Positions 55,025-64,000 are shown, counted from the first letter of the stretch. The stretch is DNA of 64,000 nt from Chryseobacterium oleae (GCF_900115055.1 NZ_FOVD01000002.1:186001-250000), one strand, 5' to 3'. A program made the numbers and translations. Notes: generated by a model not told the origin, from the letters alone.

Positions 55025-56626
55025 TTATGATTTCCCGTCTGCCCATTTCTTGATCTCCGGATTCGGGTTGGGAGATTTTGGAACGATGTGGCATTTGTAA
55101 CCGATAATGTAAATTCCTGTAGAAGTAAGCTTTTTGCCTTCCCATTCATAGCTGGATTTTACATTTTGGTTGTCGTAGCTGTAGTTTCCTCCGATCACGA
55201 AAGGCCCAATTCCCACAGCGCCACCTGCTGAAACTGATTTTTTAGCTTCCGTATATGCAGAACTGCTGTCCTTGAAGTTGAATGAAACATCTTTTGCGAT
55301 AATCAGTTCGGTAATGATGGATGGCATTAATCCTTTACCTTTTCCGTCACTGATCATATCGCCGTTCAACGTTTGTGGAGACTGCTCGTGAAGTTTCCAG
55401 TATTTGGATTCAATAAACTGTTGATTGAACCAGCCTCTTTCCACTCTTACCTTTCCGATTTTGAAAGAGATATCCATGCTGGTATAATCAGAGTTGATCT
55501 GTGTTTTCTCATCTTTCCCTCCGGCTTTTGCCCCGATGGAGAAAAGTCCCATGCTGAAACCGCCTGCAGCTCCCCAGTTGTGAATGGTTTTAGAATAGTC
55601 GTAATTGGCTTTCCCTTGTGAGATAGAGATTTCAGGCCATCCTTTTGATTCTCTTAAGGCATTCGCTGCTACGGGAATACATGGAGAATAATTCGTGTAA
55701 TCTAAAATTCTGGTTCTTTGGCTGTTTCTGAATTCTGCCTGGATTCTTTTCTTAATCACAAGCATATGTTTTTCTTCAATTTCGCTCAGATAATTTTGAA
55801 TTCTTTCTACAGCTTCCTTGTATCCTAAGGACTGCCATGCTTTTAAAGAGGCGTCTTCACGTTTTTTCATGTTTTTTCCGTCGATGGAAACTTTAGCCAT
55901 TGCATCAGGATCACCGTTGTCAGCGGCTGTTCTGATTTCGTTGTTGGCATCTACAATATCATAATACTTCATCTGGTACTCTACATATTTAGCATAAGTA
56001 GGCGCTACAAAAGTGTGGATCAGTTCTGGCTTGTTAAAGTCGTCTACCGGAGCATTCTCATCAAAATCTGGGTTTTTTACCTTTTTGATTTTGAATAGTT
56101 TATCTCTCAGAGAATCCAGTTTTTTTTCTGTTTTTTTGTCAAAATCGGTGTCTACCACGACAGACCATTGTAATAGATCCTCGTATACTTTCGAAACTCT
56201 TTTTTGAGAATCATTCATAATGGTAATTGCTCTTCCTTTTCCGTCTGAAGTAAGTGGTGGAAGCTGAGAAGGAATGGCATCGGTCATTGCAGCGAACTGC
56301 TCCATCTGAAGATATTTTTTGAATTTGCTGTTGGATAATGCAGTCTGATAAGCTTCCATATCCACTTTCGGATTTCCGTTCGCGTCAAGGATTGGCTTTC
56401 CTGTTCCGTCCAGCATGGGTTTCGGTGAAGGTGCATCTCCGAAAAGTCCGTTCAGGGCATAATCGAAAGTATCTTCAGAAAGTGTAATCCCTACCGGATC
56501 AAAGGCGATGAAATCATCAGTTCCTAAATGTTCAGGATTTCCTCCGTTGGTTACCGTGTCATAAACCTGCTTTAAAAGCATGCTCATTAATGAATTTGTT
56601 TTGGCTTCTTGAGTTAAAGTTGGCAT
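55025..56626 (-). CDS. Large uncharacterised protein with RxWF core and glycine-rich amphipathic segments
   Basis: 533 residues, no signal peptide. Residues 1-300 are helical, with the coiled stretch KKREDASLKAWQSLGYKEAV. Two glycine-rich segments (about 352-370, GAAGGFSMGLFSIGAKAGG, and 467-483, AGGAVGIGPFVIGGNYS) alternate polar and apolar residues as membrane-inserting beta-hairpins do. The core RGWFNQQF (397-404), ISDGKGKGLMPS and ITELIIAKDVSFNF is shared with the downstream 631-residue protein. I recall similar RPWF/RPWM cores in bacterial and fungal proteins of unknown function. A pore-forming or envelope role is a guess. Confidence 0.7.
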   Translation of the reverse strand: MPTLTQEAKTNSLMSMLLKQVYDTVTNGGNPEHLGTDDFIAFDPVGITLSEDTFDYALNGLFGDAPSPKPMLDGTGKPILDANGNPKVDMEAYQTALSNSKFKKYLQMEQFAAMTDAIPSQLPPLTSDGKGRAITIMNDSQKRVSKVYEDLLQWSVVVDTDFDKKTEKKLDSLRDKLFKIKKVKNPDFDENAPVDDFNKPELIHTFVAPTYAKYVEYQMKYYDIVDANNEIRTAADNGDPDAMAKVSIDGKNMKKREDASLKAWQSLGYKEAVERIQNYLSEIEEKHMLVIKKRIQAEFRNSQRTRILDYTNYSPCIPVAANALRESKGWPEISISQGKANYDYSKTIHNWGAAGGFSMGLFSIGAKAGGKDEKTQINSDYTSMDISFKIGKVRVERGWFNQQFIESKYWKLHEQSPQTLNGDMISDGKGKGLMPSIITELIIAKDVSFNFKDSSSAYTEAKKSVSAGGAVGIGPFVIGGNYSYDNQNVKSSYEWEGKKLTSTGIYIIGYKCHIVPKSPNPNPEIKKWADGKS

Positions 56627-56696
56627 AATTATAAGTTTTTAAATTTTTCTTTGCTTACTCTTTTTGGTTTTCAGCATCCCCTTATTTTCTATGGTA

Positions 56697-56727
56697 CAAA
56701 TGTATTTCAGTCCTGGAATAAATTCAA
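56697..56727 (-). promoter_or_regulatory. Complete -33/-7 promoter for the 55-56.6 kb gene
   Basis: On the minus strand, TTG (56725-56727) is followed by 20 bases and TACATTTG (56697-56704), the consensus Bacteroidetes spacing. The leader is about 65 bases. Confidence 0.7.
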
Positions 56728-57014
56728 CAGTGGTTTTCCTGTTTTTTAATGTGGTTTTTACTGTTTTTCAATTTATGTTGTGTATTTTATAAATAACAGT
56801 GATTTTTCTGAGGATAATAAAATGTCGGAAGAATAGGTTTTGAATATTTCCCATGAAGAAGAATGTTAAAGTTTACATATTGTTATAATATTTTTTAAAA
56901 TATTGATGTTTTGATAAAATTTTGGCAGATGTTTTGATATCGAAACAATACTTATCGATAAGAACACCTAAAACTAATAATCACTGATTTTAACAGTTTA
57001 AATATTTAATAGTG
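56728..57014. other. AT-rich spacer between divergent operons
   Basis: Nothing recognisable was found here apart from the minus-strand promoter at its left edge. The TonB-like gene on the right must have its promoter here, but no TAnnTTTG was found. Confidence 0.4.
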
Positions 57015-57854
57015 ATGAAACACCTAAACCAAAACCAGGAATTTCGTTTCAACGAAGTTCTGTTCGAGCACCGAAACAAAGAGTACGGTGCCTATGCATT
57101 AAGAAATGAATCAGATAGAATATTGACCAAAGCACTTTTTGTGGGGGTAAGTTTATTGGCTGCTATTTCAGTGACTCCTTTTGTAATTTCAGCATTTCAG
57201 ACTCATGAAGTTGTAAACGATGGAGGGTTTATACTTCCGCCGCCAGTGTACATTGAACCTGATCTACCGAAAGAGCAACCTGCAGAAATTGTAAAACCAC
57301 AGGTTATACCTGAAAAAGTTAAAACCTATGTTGAAACAGTGCCGGAACCTATAGCAAATGTTACCAATGAACATATTGTAAAAAAAGTAGAAGGAGCCAT
57401 TGCAGGACCAGTAAACTCTACAGAAGGAGCTATTGCAACAACAAGTTATCATCCTGTGCTTCCTCAAGCTGGAACAGGGCCGGCAGTACCTTATATTCCA
57501 CCAACTCCACCAGCTCCAAAAGTGGATGACAATCATGTTGCCACTAATGGAGAACTAAGTGCTGAAGCCGTATTTTCAGGAGGGATTGATTCATTCAGAA
57601 ATAAAGTGATCAATAAATTTGACGGTTCAGGATTTGACGGAACCGGAGAAACAATGAGAACCGTAATTACTTTTATCGTTGAAACAAACGGAACTATTTC
57701 CGGAATTAAAGCTGATGGTAAAGATGCTGATTTTAATAAAGAAGCCATCAGAACCATTAAAAGTATTGGAGGAACATGGAAGCCTGCTAAAAATAAGCAA
57801 GGAGAAACCGTTAGAAGTTATTTCAAATTTCCGATTTCGATGAACTTTGAATAG
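57015..57854 (+). CDS. Energy transducer TonB
   Basis: 279 residues from ATG 57015 (GTG at 57012 is possible). A Bacteroidetes-type N-terminus (FRFNEVLFEHRNKEYGAYAL) precedes one transmembrane helix (about 38-60), then a proline/glutamate-rich periplasmic linker (PEPIAN, PYIPPTPPAPK), and a TonB_C domain (about 190-279) with GTISGIKADGKDADFNKEAI and GGTWKPAKNKQGETVRSYFKFPISM. It links inner-membrane proton energy to outer-membrane receptors. It is followed by a strong terminator. Confidence 0.9.
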   Translation: MKHLNQNQEFRFNEVLFEHRNKEYGAYALRNESDRILTKALFVGVSLLAAISVTPFVISAFQTHEVVNDGGFILPPPVYIEPDLPKEQPAEIVKPQVIPEKVKTYVETVPEPIANVTNEHIVKKVEGAIAGPVNSTEGAIATTSYHPVLPQAGTGPAVPYIPPTPPAPKVDDNHVATNGELSAEAVFSGGIDSFRNKVINKFDGSGFDGTGETMRTVITFIVETNGTISGIKADGKDADFNKEAIRTIKSIGGTWKPAKNKQGETVRSYFKFPISMNFE

Positions 57855-57878
57855 TTGATGAAAAACAAATCTTGATAG

Positions 57879-57916
57879 TTATCCACAAAGAATTTTTTTT
57901 GTGGATAATTTTTTTT
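57879..57916. terminator. Hairpin terminator after tonB
   Basis: TTATCCACAAA (57879-57889) pairs with TTTGTGGATAA (57898-57908), followed by eight T. Confidence 0.85.
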
Positions 57917-57992
57917 ATCGCTAAAGTGTTTATTAACAATATTTTAACTCAATTTTGAATTTCGCCACTCATCGAGAGCAAAGAAAAAAGTG

Positions 57993-58000
57993 TATTTTTG
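57993..58000 (+). promoter_or_regulatory. -7 element for the parA operon
   Basis: TATTTTTG, 18 bases before ATG 58019. It overlaps an alternative TTG start at 57998, which is thereby unlikely. Confidence 0.55.
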
Positions 58001-58018
58001 AAACCTAAAGTTCTAATA

Positions 58019-58792
58019 ATGGCAAAAATCATAGGTATCGCTAATCAAAAAGGAGGAGTTGGAAAAACTACCACAGCTGTAAACTTGGCGGCAGCATTGG
58101 GGGTATTGGAAAAAAGAATATTGATCATTGATGCCGATCCGCAGGCTAATGCAACCTCGGGGCTTGGTGTGGAAGACGTTCAGTATTCTACCTATAATCT
58201 TCTGGAGCACAGCGCAGATACAAGAACCTGTATCAAAAGAACCGCAACTCCCAATCTGGATATTATCCCTTCGCATATTGACCTGGTAGCAGCAGAAATT
58301 GAGCTCGTGGACAAAGAAAACCGTGAGTACATGCTGAAAAAAGCATTGGCAGAAGTAAGAGATGATTATGACTATATCATCATCGATTGTGCACCGAGTT
58401 TAGGACTTATTACAGTAAATGCGCTTACGGCAGCAGATTCTGTGATCATCCCGATTCAGTGTGAGTATTTCGCATTGGAAGGGTTAGGAAAGCTTTTGAA
58501 CACGATAAAAAATGTACAGAAGATCCACAACAAAGATCTTGGTATCGAAGGACTTCTTCTTACCATGTACGACAGCCGATTGAGATTATCCAATCAGGTA
58601 GTGGAAGAAGTGAATTCTCATTTCCCGGACATGGTTTTTGAAACCATTATCAGTAGAAATGTAAGATTAAGTGAGGCACCTAGTTTTGGTGAAAGTATCC
58701 TGAACTACGATGCAGAAAGTAAAGGTGCTATCCAGTACATTCAGCTTGCAGAAGAAGTTTTGCTGAAGAACGAAAATTTAGTAAAAAATTAA
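58019..58792 (+). CDS. parA: Chromosome partitioning ATPase ParA
   Basis: 257 residues. The deviant Walker A QKGGVGKTT (10-18, signature lysine K11) and IIIDCAPSLGLIT are present, as in chromosomal ParA/Soj. It forms ATP-dependent dimers on DNA that move ParB-parS complexes to segregate replication origins. It is followed 69 bases later by parB. No canonical parS site (TGTTTCACGTGAAACA) was found in the window. Confidence 0.97.
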   Translation: MAKIIGIANQKGGVGKTTTAVNLAAALGVLEKRILIIDADPQANATSGLGVEDVQYSTYNLLEHSADTRTCIKRTATPNLDIIPSHIDLVAAEIELVDKENREYMLKKALAEVRDDYDYIIIDCAPSLGLITVNALTAADSVIIPIQCEYFALEGLGKLLNTIKNVQKIHNKDLGIEGLLLTMYDSRLRLSNQVVEEVNSHFPDMVFETIISRNVRLSEAPSFGESILNYDAESKGAIQYIQLAEEVLLKNENLVKN

Positions 58793-58861
58793 TTTAATAA
58801 TAAATGGATCCTAAGTGAATGCGCATCATCACTTATTAATTATCATTTATCAATTATATCT

Positions 58862-59752
58862 ATGAAGGACAAAAAAAGAGCTATGGGACGTGGTTTGGGC
58901 GCTATTCTAAGTGCTGAATCCAAAGCGAGTATCAACTCCGCTACCGATGAAGGAGCAGATAAGTTTGTAGGAAATATCGTAGAGGTAGCCCTGGAAGATA
59001 TTTATCCGAATCCGACCCAGCCGAGAACTTATTTTGATGAAAAAGCATTAAACGAACTTGCCCTGTCGATCACAAACTTAGGAGTAATCCAACCGGTTAC
59101 TTTAAGAAAAGACGGCGAGAAATTCGAGATCATATCAGGGGAAAGACGTTACCGTGCCAGTAAAATTGCCGGACTTCCGACGATTCCTGCTTATATCCGT
59201 TTAGTGAATGACCAGGAGCTTCTGGAAATGGCTCTTGTTGAAAATATTCAGAGAGAAGATCTTGATGCTATCGAGATCGCTTTGACTTACCAGAGACTTT
59301 TGGATGAGATTGGTCTTACCCAGGAAAACCTGAGCCAGAGAGTAGGGAAGGACAGAAGTACCATTACCAACTCGATCAGACTCTTAAGATTGAATCCGGA
59401 TATTCAGAACGCGATCAGAAGCGGTGAAATCTCTGCCGGACATGGAAGAGCTATCATCAGTCTCGAAAGTGAAGAACATCAGCAGATTCTATTTGACCTG
59501 ATCATCAAAGAAAAACTCAATGTACGTCAGGCTGAACAGGCTGCGACCGCATTGAAAAACCCTAAATCACCGGCAGCGAAAAAAATAAATGCTGAGCTTT
59601 CCAACAACTTTAAGAGAGCCCAGAAAACAATCGCTGATATTTTAGACGTAAAAGTAGAGATCAAAACCTCCGGAAACGGTAAAAAAGGTAAAATAGTCCT
59701 GGACTTCAAAAATGAAGAAGAACTGGAGTATATTTTATCCCATATTAAATAA
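58862..59752 (+). CDS. parB: Chromosome partitioning protein ParB
   Basis: 296 residues. The N-terminal GRGLGAIL motif contacts ParA; IYPNPTQPRTYFDE and ISGERRYRASK mark the CTP-binding ParB/Srx domain; a helix-turn-helix (LTQENLSQRVGKDRSTITNS) and a C-terminal dimerisation domain follow. It binds parS and spreads along DNA. Its last base overlaps the next start codon (TAATG). Confidence 0.97.
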   Translation: MKDKKRAMGRGLGAILSAESKASINSATDEGADKFVGNIVEVALEDIYPNPTQPRTYFDEKALNELALSITNLGVIQPVTLRKDGEKFEIISGERRYRASKIAGLPTIPAYIRLVNDQELLEMALVENIQREDLDAIEIALTYQRLLDEIGLTQENLSQRVGKDRSTITNSIRLLRLNPDIQNAIRSGEISAGHGRAIISLESEEHQQILFDLIIKEKLNVRQAEQAATALKNPKSPAAKKINAELSNNFKRAQKTIADILDVKVEIKTSGNGKKGKIVLDFKNEEELEYILSHIK

Positions 59753-60411
59753 TGAAGAAAATATTTTTCACATTTTTTTTGTGCACTTTTGCTTTCGCTT
59801 ATTCGCAGGTAGTTCCTGGCGATACAGTTCGTATGGGACCTCTCGCTAAAGACAGTGTTGCGGTGATCACTAAGCCCTCAAAGCCGGCAAAACCTGTGAA
59901 AACAGAAGCTAAGATCATAGAAGATCTTGAAAATGCAAACGGACCCACAAAAAAAACAATTAAACTGAACCCAACAAGAGCCGGACTGTATTCTGCAGTG
60001 TTTCCGGGGCTTGGGCAGTTTTACAACAAACGATATATTAAAATCCCTATTGTATGGGGTGCTGTAGGTGCGGGAGTAGGTTATGCACTCTGGAGCAACA
60101 ACCAATACAAAAAATATAGGGAATATTATGTGGCAAAACTTAATGGTACGCCTAATGAATTCGTAGACAGTCATCCGTGGCTGGATAAAAAAGCGTTAGG
60201 AAATGCTCAGGACAGATCAAAAAGACAGCGTGATTATGCCATTGCCATCACGGGTCTGATCTATATTCTGAACATTGTAGATGCCGTGGTAGATGCCCAT
60301 CTTTACGAAAGCCGTCATGATCCGGATCTTAGTTTTACACCTACCGTGATTCAGGATCAGTATGGATTTTCTACTCCGAAAACAGGCTTAAGTTTAAGTT
60401 ATAGATTTTAA
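59752..60411 (+). CDS. DUF5683 membrane protein
   Basis: 219 residues with a signal peptide (MKKIFFTFFLCTFAFAYSQ). The DUF5683 signature LNPTRAGLYSAVFPGLGQFYNKRYIKIP begins near residue 72, and two transmembrane helices follow (PIVWGAVGAGVGYALW and YAIAITGLIYILNIVDAVVD). The family is Bacteroidetes-specific with unknown function. It overlaps parB by one base and precedes dapB, an order conserved in Flavobacteriia. Confidence 0.88.
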   Translation: MKKIFFTFFLCTFAFAYSQVVPGDTVRMGPLAKDSVAVITKPSKPAKPVKTEAKIIEDLENANGPTKKTIKLNPTRAGLYSAVFPGLGQFYNKRYIKIPIVWGAVGAGVGYALWSNNQYKKYREYYVAKLNGTPNEFVDSHPWLDKKALGNAQDRSKRQRDYAIAITGLIYILNIVDAVVDAHLYESRHDPDLSFTPTVIQDQYGFSTPKTGLSLSYRF

Positions 60412-60477
60412 AACAGAATTGTAATAAAATTGATACGAGCCATAAGGTTTGTACCATAATCATAAATAAGATATCAC

Positions 60478-61179
60478 ATGAGAATAGCATTAGTTGGATA
60501 CGGTAAAATGGGGAAGATCATTGATGAAATCGCACAGAAGAGAGGTCACGAAATCGTTGCCCGCCTGAAAGAAACTCCAACCGCTGAAAATCTTAATAAT
60601 CCGGACGTAGCTATTGAATTTTCATTGCCGGAAGTGGCTTATGATAATATCAAAGCATGTCTTGAACATAAAATTCCGGTAATCTGTGGAACCACAGGTT
60701 GGCTGGAGAAAAAAGAAGAAGTTGAAAAAATGGCTGTTGACAACGATAGCGCGTTCTTATATGGTTCCAATTTTAGTTTAGGTGTCAATCTTTTTTTTGC
60801 CCTGAATGAAAAAGTAGCGGATATCATGAAAAATGTGGATGAATACTCTTGCCAGCTGGAAGAAATTCACCACGTTCACAAAAAAGATGCTCCCAGCGGA
60901 ACGGCAATTTCCATTGCTGAAGGTATCATCAAAAATAATCCTAAATTTAACGCCTGGAAACTGGAAGAAACGCAAGGAAAAGAATTGGGAATATTTGCCA
61001 TTCGTGAAGATGAAGTTCCGGGAACCCACAGCGTTTATTATAAAAGTGAAGTAGACGAAATTGAAATCAAGCATACTGCCTTCAACAGAAACGGGTTTGC
61101 ACTCGGAGCTGTAGTCGCTGCAGAATGGATTAAAGACAAAAAAGGAAACTTCACCATGAAAGACGTTTTGGGGCTTTAA
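60478..61179 (+). CDS. dapB: 4-hydroxy-tetrahydrodipicolinate reductase DapB
   Basis: 233 residues, the short Bacteroidetes form. The nucleotide motif GYGKMG (7-12), ICGTTGW, and the substrate motif EIHHVHKKDAPSGTA with the catalytic His-His and Lys are present. It reduces hydroxy-tetrahydrodipicolinate with NAD(P)H in lysine and diaminopimelate synthesis, supplying cell wall precursors. Confidence 0.96.
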   Translation: MRIALVGYGKMGKIIDEIAQKRGHEIVARLKETPTAENLNNPDVAIEFSLPEVAYDNIKACLEHKIPVICGTTGWLEKKEEVEKMAVDNDSAFLYGSNFSLGVNLFFALNEKVADIMKNVDEYSCQLEEIHHVHKKDAPSGTAISIAEGIIKNNPKFNAWKLEETQGKELGIFAIREDEVPGTHSVYYKSEVDEIEIKHTAFNRNGFALGAVVAAEWIKDKKGNFTMKDVLGL

Positions 61180-61314
61180 TTTGTAACAAATTCTTTAAAT
61201 TGCAGACCAATACAAGGGAAATGATGGATAGTAAATTATAAATAGCAGAACGCTGGAATCATTTATTACTCATCATTTATCATTTATATATTTAGAATAG
61301 GCACAGAAAAAACT

Positions 61315-62961
61315 ATGAATTATTTTTTAACTTACACAGTATATGTTCTCATTTTGTCTGTACTGATGGGGATTTCCACTTGGAAACTGTTCAAAAAAAT
61401 GGGGCACAGTCCCTTATTTGCATTTATACCTTTCTATAATTATTTCATTATTTTAAAGGAAACAGAACATCCGAAATGGTGGGCAATCCTGTCTTATCTT
61501 CCGATAGTAGGGCCTATTATGATGTCTGTTTTCCATATTTATCTGATGAAAAAATTTGGAAAGACCCTGTTTCAGCACCAGCTTCTTACCGTGATTCTGC
61601 CATTTATCTATATGGCTACGGTGAACTATTCCAAAGATGCGGAAGTAGAAGATGAAAATGCTAACGACCTTTTCATTACCGATGAAGAGAAAAGTGCAAA
61701 AAAGAAAGATACTTTCATGGGGTCTATTACTTTTGCGGTTGTTTTTGCTACCATTATCCACGTTTTTGTAACGCAGCCGTTTGGAATTCCTACAGGATCC
61801 ATGGAAAGAACACTTCTTGTAGGTGACTTCCTTTTTGTGAACAAATGGAGCTACGGATACAGAATGCCAATGCGTCCTGTGGCGATACCATTCCTTCAGG
61901 GAACCATTATGGATACAGGTCAGAAAGGAAACCCGAAAGATGATCCAAAATCATATGTTGATGGAATAAAACTTCCTTATACAAGAATTTTCGAGTTCGG
62001 AAAGCCTCAGAAAAATGATGTGGTTGTTTTTAACTATCCAAGAGACTCTGTGCATACAGCAATCGACAGAAAAGATCCTTACGTTAAAAGATGTGTAGCT
62101 GTAGCCGGTGATACGTTTGAAATGAGAGCCGGAAGACTTTTCGTCAACGGAAAACCAGAAACGGTTTTAGGTGATCAGGAAGTACAGCACAGATACATTG
62201 TGAATACAGGCAGTCAGCTTGATATTCCAGGACTATATAACACCTACGGATTCTTACCGGTACAGGAGATTCAGGGTGAGAAGGGATATATTTATGCTTT
62301 CCAGGGACTGACAGACAAAACGGCTAAAGAAATCAAACAGCTTCCTCAGGTTATTGACATGAAAGAAGATGTTACGCCAAAAGGTGAAGCAGCAGTATAT
62401 TATAGAGACGAAGCCAAAACAAAAATAGATACCACACAATCTATCTTCCCGATCAACAAAGCCTGGAACCAGGATTGGTACGGACCTTTAAAGATTCCTA
62501 AAAAAGGAGATGTTGTCACCCTTAATCAGGAAACTTTACCGGAATACCAATGGATCATTTCCCAGTACGAGCACAACCGTCTGGAAAACAAAAACGGAAA
62601 GATTTTCATCAATGGAAAAGAAACTACACAATATACGATCCAACAGGATTATTATATGATGGTAGGGGATAACAGAGACGCTTCCTTGGATGCAAGATTC
62701 TTTGGTTTCGTTCCGGAAGAAAACATTGTAGGAAAACCGATGTTTACATGGATGAGTCTTCAGGGAGCTTTCTCAGACAACAGCTCTACGTATCAGGCTC
62801 CGTTCAAAGTGCGTTGGGACAGAATGTTTAAAGCAACCAATACAGGAGAGGCTAATAAAACTTCATACTGGTGGATTGCAGCTATGATCCTTATATTGTT
62901 CTTCGGATGGGAATATTTCATGAAATTATTCGGAAAGAAGAAAAAGGAAGAAGAGATATAA
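61315..62961 (+). CDS. lepB: Signal peptidase I LepB (large Bacteroidetes form)
   Basis: 548 residues, longer than the ~320-residue E. coli enzyme. The N-terminal part has several TM helices (1-105) and a further helix at 135-155, before catalytic S162 in GIPTGSMERTLL and the general-base lysine K258 in YVKRCVAVAGD. The box GDNRDASLDARFFGFV follows near residue 450, after an insertion of about 150 residues. A C-terminal transmembrane helix and Lys-rich tail (KKKKEEE) end the protein. It removes signal peptides of exported proteins. Confidence 0.96.
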   Translation: MNYFLTYTVYVLILSVLMGISTWKLFKKMGHSPLFAFIPFYNYFIILKETEHPKWWAILSYLPIVGPIMMSVFHIYLMKKFGKTLFQHQLLTVILPFIYMATVNYSKDAEVEDENANDLFITDEEKSAKKKDTFMGSITFAVVFATIIHVFVTQPFGIPTGSMERTLLVGDFLFVNKWSYGYRMPMRPVAIPFLQGTIMDTGQKGNPKDDPKSYVDGIKLPYTRIFEFGKPQKNDVVVFNYPRDSVHTAIDRKDPYVKRCVAVAGDTFEMRAGRLFVNGKPETVLGDQEVQHRYIVNTGSQLDIPGLYNTYGFLPVQEIQGEKGYIYAFQGLTDKTAKEIKQLPQVIDMKEDVTPKGEAAVYYRDEAKTKIDTTQSIFPINKAWNQDWYGPLKIPKKGDVVTLNQETLPEYQWIISQYEHNRLENKNGKIFINGKETTQYTIQQDYYMMVGDNRDASLDARFFGFVPEENIVGKPMFTWMSLQGAFSDNSSTYQAPFKVRWDRMFKATNTGEANKTSYWWIAAMILILFFGWEYFMKLFGKKKKEEEI

Positions 62962-62984
62962 TTGAATCTAAAACTTAAAGATAG

Positions 62985-63016
62985 AATGAAGTATTTGAAA
63001 AAATACTTCATTTTTT
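62985..63016 (+). terminator. Rho-independent terminator after lepB
   Basis: AATGAAGTATTT (62985-62996) pairs with AAATACTTCATT (63001-63012) with loop GAAA, followed by T. It ends only 4 bases before the WbqC start. Confidence 0.85.
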
Positions 63017-63019
63017 AAT

Positions 63020-63646
63020 ATGATGAATATGACAAATGTATTATTGCCGGTATTTTATATGCCCCCGATTTCATGGTTTTCAGTGTTTTTAAATCCTGAG
63101 AACGAGATTGTATTTGAACAGTTTGAAAATTTTCCGAAGCAGACCTACAGAAACAGAACCAACATCTATGGGGCCAATGGAAAGCTTTCTTTAATAATCC
63201 CTATTAATCATAACGGTAAAAGAGAATTCAAAGATACGGAGATCTCTTACAGGGAAGACTGGAGAAACCTGCACTGGAAATCCATCAAAACTGCTTATCA
63301 GAGCTCGCCTTACTTTGAATACTATGAAGATAAATTTGGGAAAATATATGATCTGAATGAAAAATTTCTTCTGGATTTCAATTTGAAAGCATTGGAAATT
63401 ATACAGCAGATCCTTAAAACAGAAAAGGCACAGTCTTTGAATGAAGAATATATCAAAAATCCTGAAAGTATTAATTTCAGAGAAAAGTTCTCGGCTAAAC
63501 ATCCTTCTGAATTTCAGATGGAGGAATATTACCAGACCTTTTCAGATAAATTAGGATTTTTAGAAGATTTGTCAATTTTAGACCTTATTTGTAACAAAGG
63601 TCCTGAAACTCTGACTTATATAAAAAATATTAAACAATCATACTAA
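63020..63646 (+). CDS. WbqC family protein
   Basis: 208 residues. The family start NVLLPVFYMPPISWFSVFL and conserved segments FPKQTYRNRTNIYGANG, LSLIIPINH and NLHWKSIKTAYQSSPYF match WbqC-like proteins, some of which sit in O-antigen clusters. Biochemical activity is not established. It follows lepB, a linkage seen in many Flavobacteriia. Confidence 0.9.
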   Translation: MMNMTNVLLPVFYMPPISWFSVFLNPENEIVFEQFENFPKQTYRNRTNIYGANGKLSLIIPINHNGKREFKDTEISYREDWRNLHWKSIKTAYQSSPYFEYYEDKFGKIYDLNEKFLLDFNLKALEIIQQILKTEKAQSLNEEYIKNPESINFREKFSAKHPSEFQMEEYYQTFSDKLGFLEDLSILDLICNKGPETLTYIKNIKQSY

Positions 63647-63731
63647 GATAAAATCGCCGTTAAAAGAATTCTCTGGAAAATAAACCAATGAAAATGGCGA
63701 TCGTATATAACTTTAAAGTAAATATCAACAT

Positions 63732-64000
63732 ATGAAAAAGGTATTATTAGCAGCTGTTTTTCTGACAGGTTTTAGTTTCTCTTATGCTCAGGAAGCTCAG
63801 GCTAAAAGCATTGATCCCAAGGAAGATAAAGATCTGATGACTTGGTATCATAAAGATTTCTCAACATCAAAAGTATACGGAGTAAATACAGCAAACGCTT
63901 ATAAATATTTAGAATCCAAAGGCCTTAAGCCTAAAACTGTGGTAGTAGGAGTTTTAGACAGTGGTGTTCAGGTAGATCACCCGGGTCTTGTGAAAAACGT
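63732..64000 (+). CDS. S8 family serine peptidase, start only
   Basis: The first 89 codons are in the window. A signal peptide (MKKVLLAAVFLTGFSFSYAQ) is followed by a short propeptide and the beginning of the subtilase domain. The catalytic aspartate motif VVGVLDSGVQVDHPGL is present; His and Ser motifs lie beyond the right edge. An exported subtilisin-like protease is the clear call. Confidence 0.9.
   Translation, partial: MKKVLLAAVFLTGFSFSYAQEAQAKSIDPKEDKDLMTWYHKDFSTSKVYGVNTANAYKYLESKGLKPKTVVVGVLDSGVQVDHPGLVKN

Overview
The window looks like chromosome of a Flavobacteriia bacterium, most likely Chryseobacterium or a close relative (Weeksellaceae). The pointers are: low GC; type IX secretion (T9SS) C-terminal sorting domains on three secreted proteins; a TonB-dependent receptor with an N-terminal carboxypeptidase-regulatory-like domain; the Bacteroidetes -7 promoter element TAnnTTTG in front of many genes; A-rich rather than Shine-Dalgarno leaders; and the Flavobacteriia-style gene order parA-parB-DUF5683-dapB-lepB-WbqC.

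Layout. 1-2.8 kb: M16 metallopeptidase running off the left edge. 3-14 kb: a complete potassium-uptake locus. It holds a sigma-54-type (NtrC-class) response regulator, two unannotated membrane micro-ORFs, kdpF, kdpA, kdpB, kdpC, an outer-membrane porin, a stand-alone KdpD sensor domain and a separate histidine kinase. 14-17.7 kb: a ParE-like toxin-antitoxin pair and four small uncharacterised genes. 17.7-23 kb: two paralogous T9SS leucine-rich-repeat surface proteins on the minus strand. 23-33 kb: ligA, a TonB-dependent receptor with a secreted glycerophosphodiesterase, a short-chain dehydrogenase, prmA and an SH3-type protein. 33.9-44 kb: two near-duplicate tRNA clusters (Arg-Pro, and Arg-Pro-Ser), each with a decayed tRNA-Arg copy. 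Between them lie a pappalysin-type protease, an ABC transporter with an erythromycin-esterase-like protein, a fatty-acid desaturase, a serine hydrolase and several gene remnants. 44-51 kb: amidase, aspA and a surface-polysaccharide group (GT2, a GT-B-like protein, flippase, FkbM methyltransferase). 52-57 kb: an N-acetylmuramidase with two large uncharacterised proteins that share a core domain. 57-64 kb: TonB, the par/dapB/lepB group, and the start of an S8 protease.

How parts fit together. The Kdp locus seems self-contained: high-affinity K+ pump, an outer-membrane pore, a cytoplasmic KdpD-N sensor, a membrane histidine kinase and an enhancer-binding regulator in place of the usual OmpR-type KdpE. 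Intergenic space is unusually rich in repeats: a ~150-bp element with AACCACA/TGTGGTT ends (three loci, two or three copies each), a four-copy array of terminator-like hairpins with a ~110-bp period, and a dispersed ATTCACCATT/GCGAAGC repeat. The best candidates for undescribed biology are the paired 533- and 631-residue proteins beside the muramidase, the micro-ORFs ahead of kdpF, and the repeat families. No CRISPR array, rRNA operon, insertion sequence or prophage was seen.
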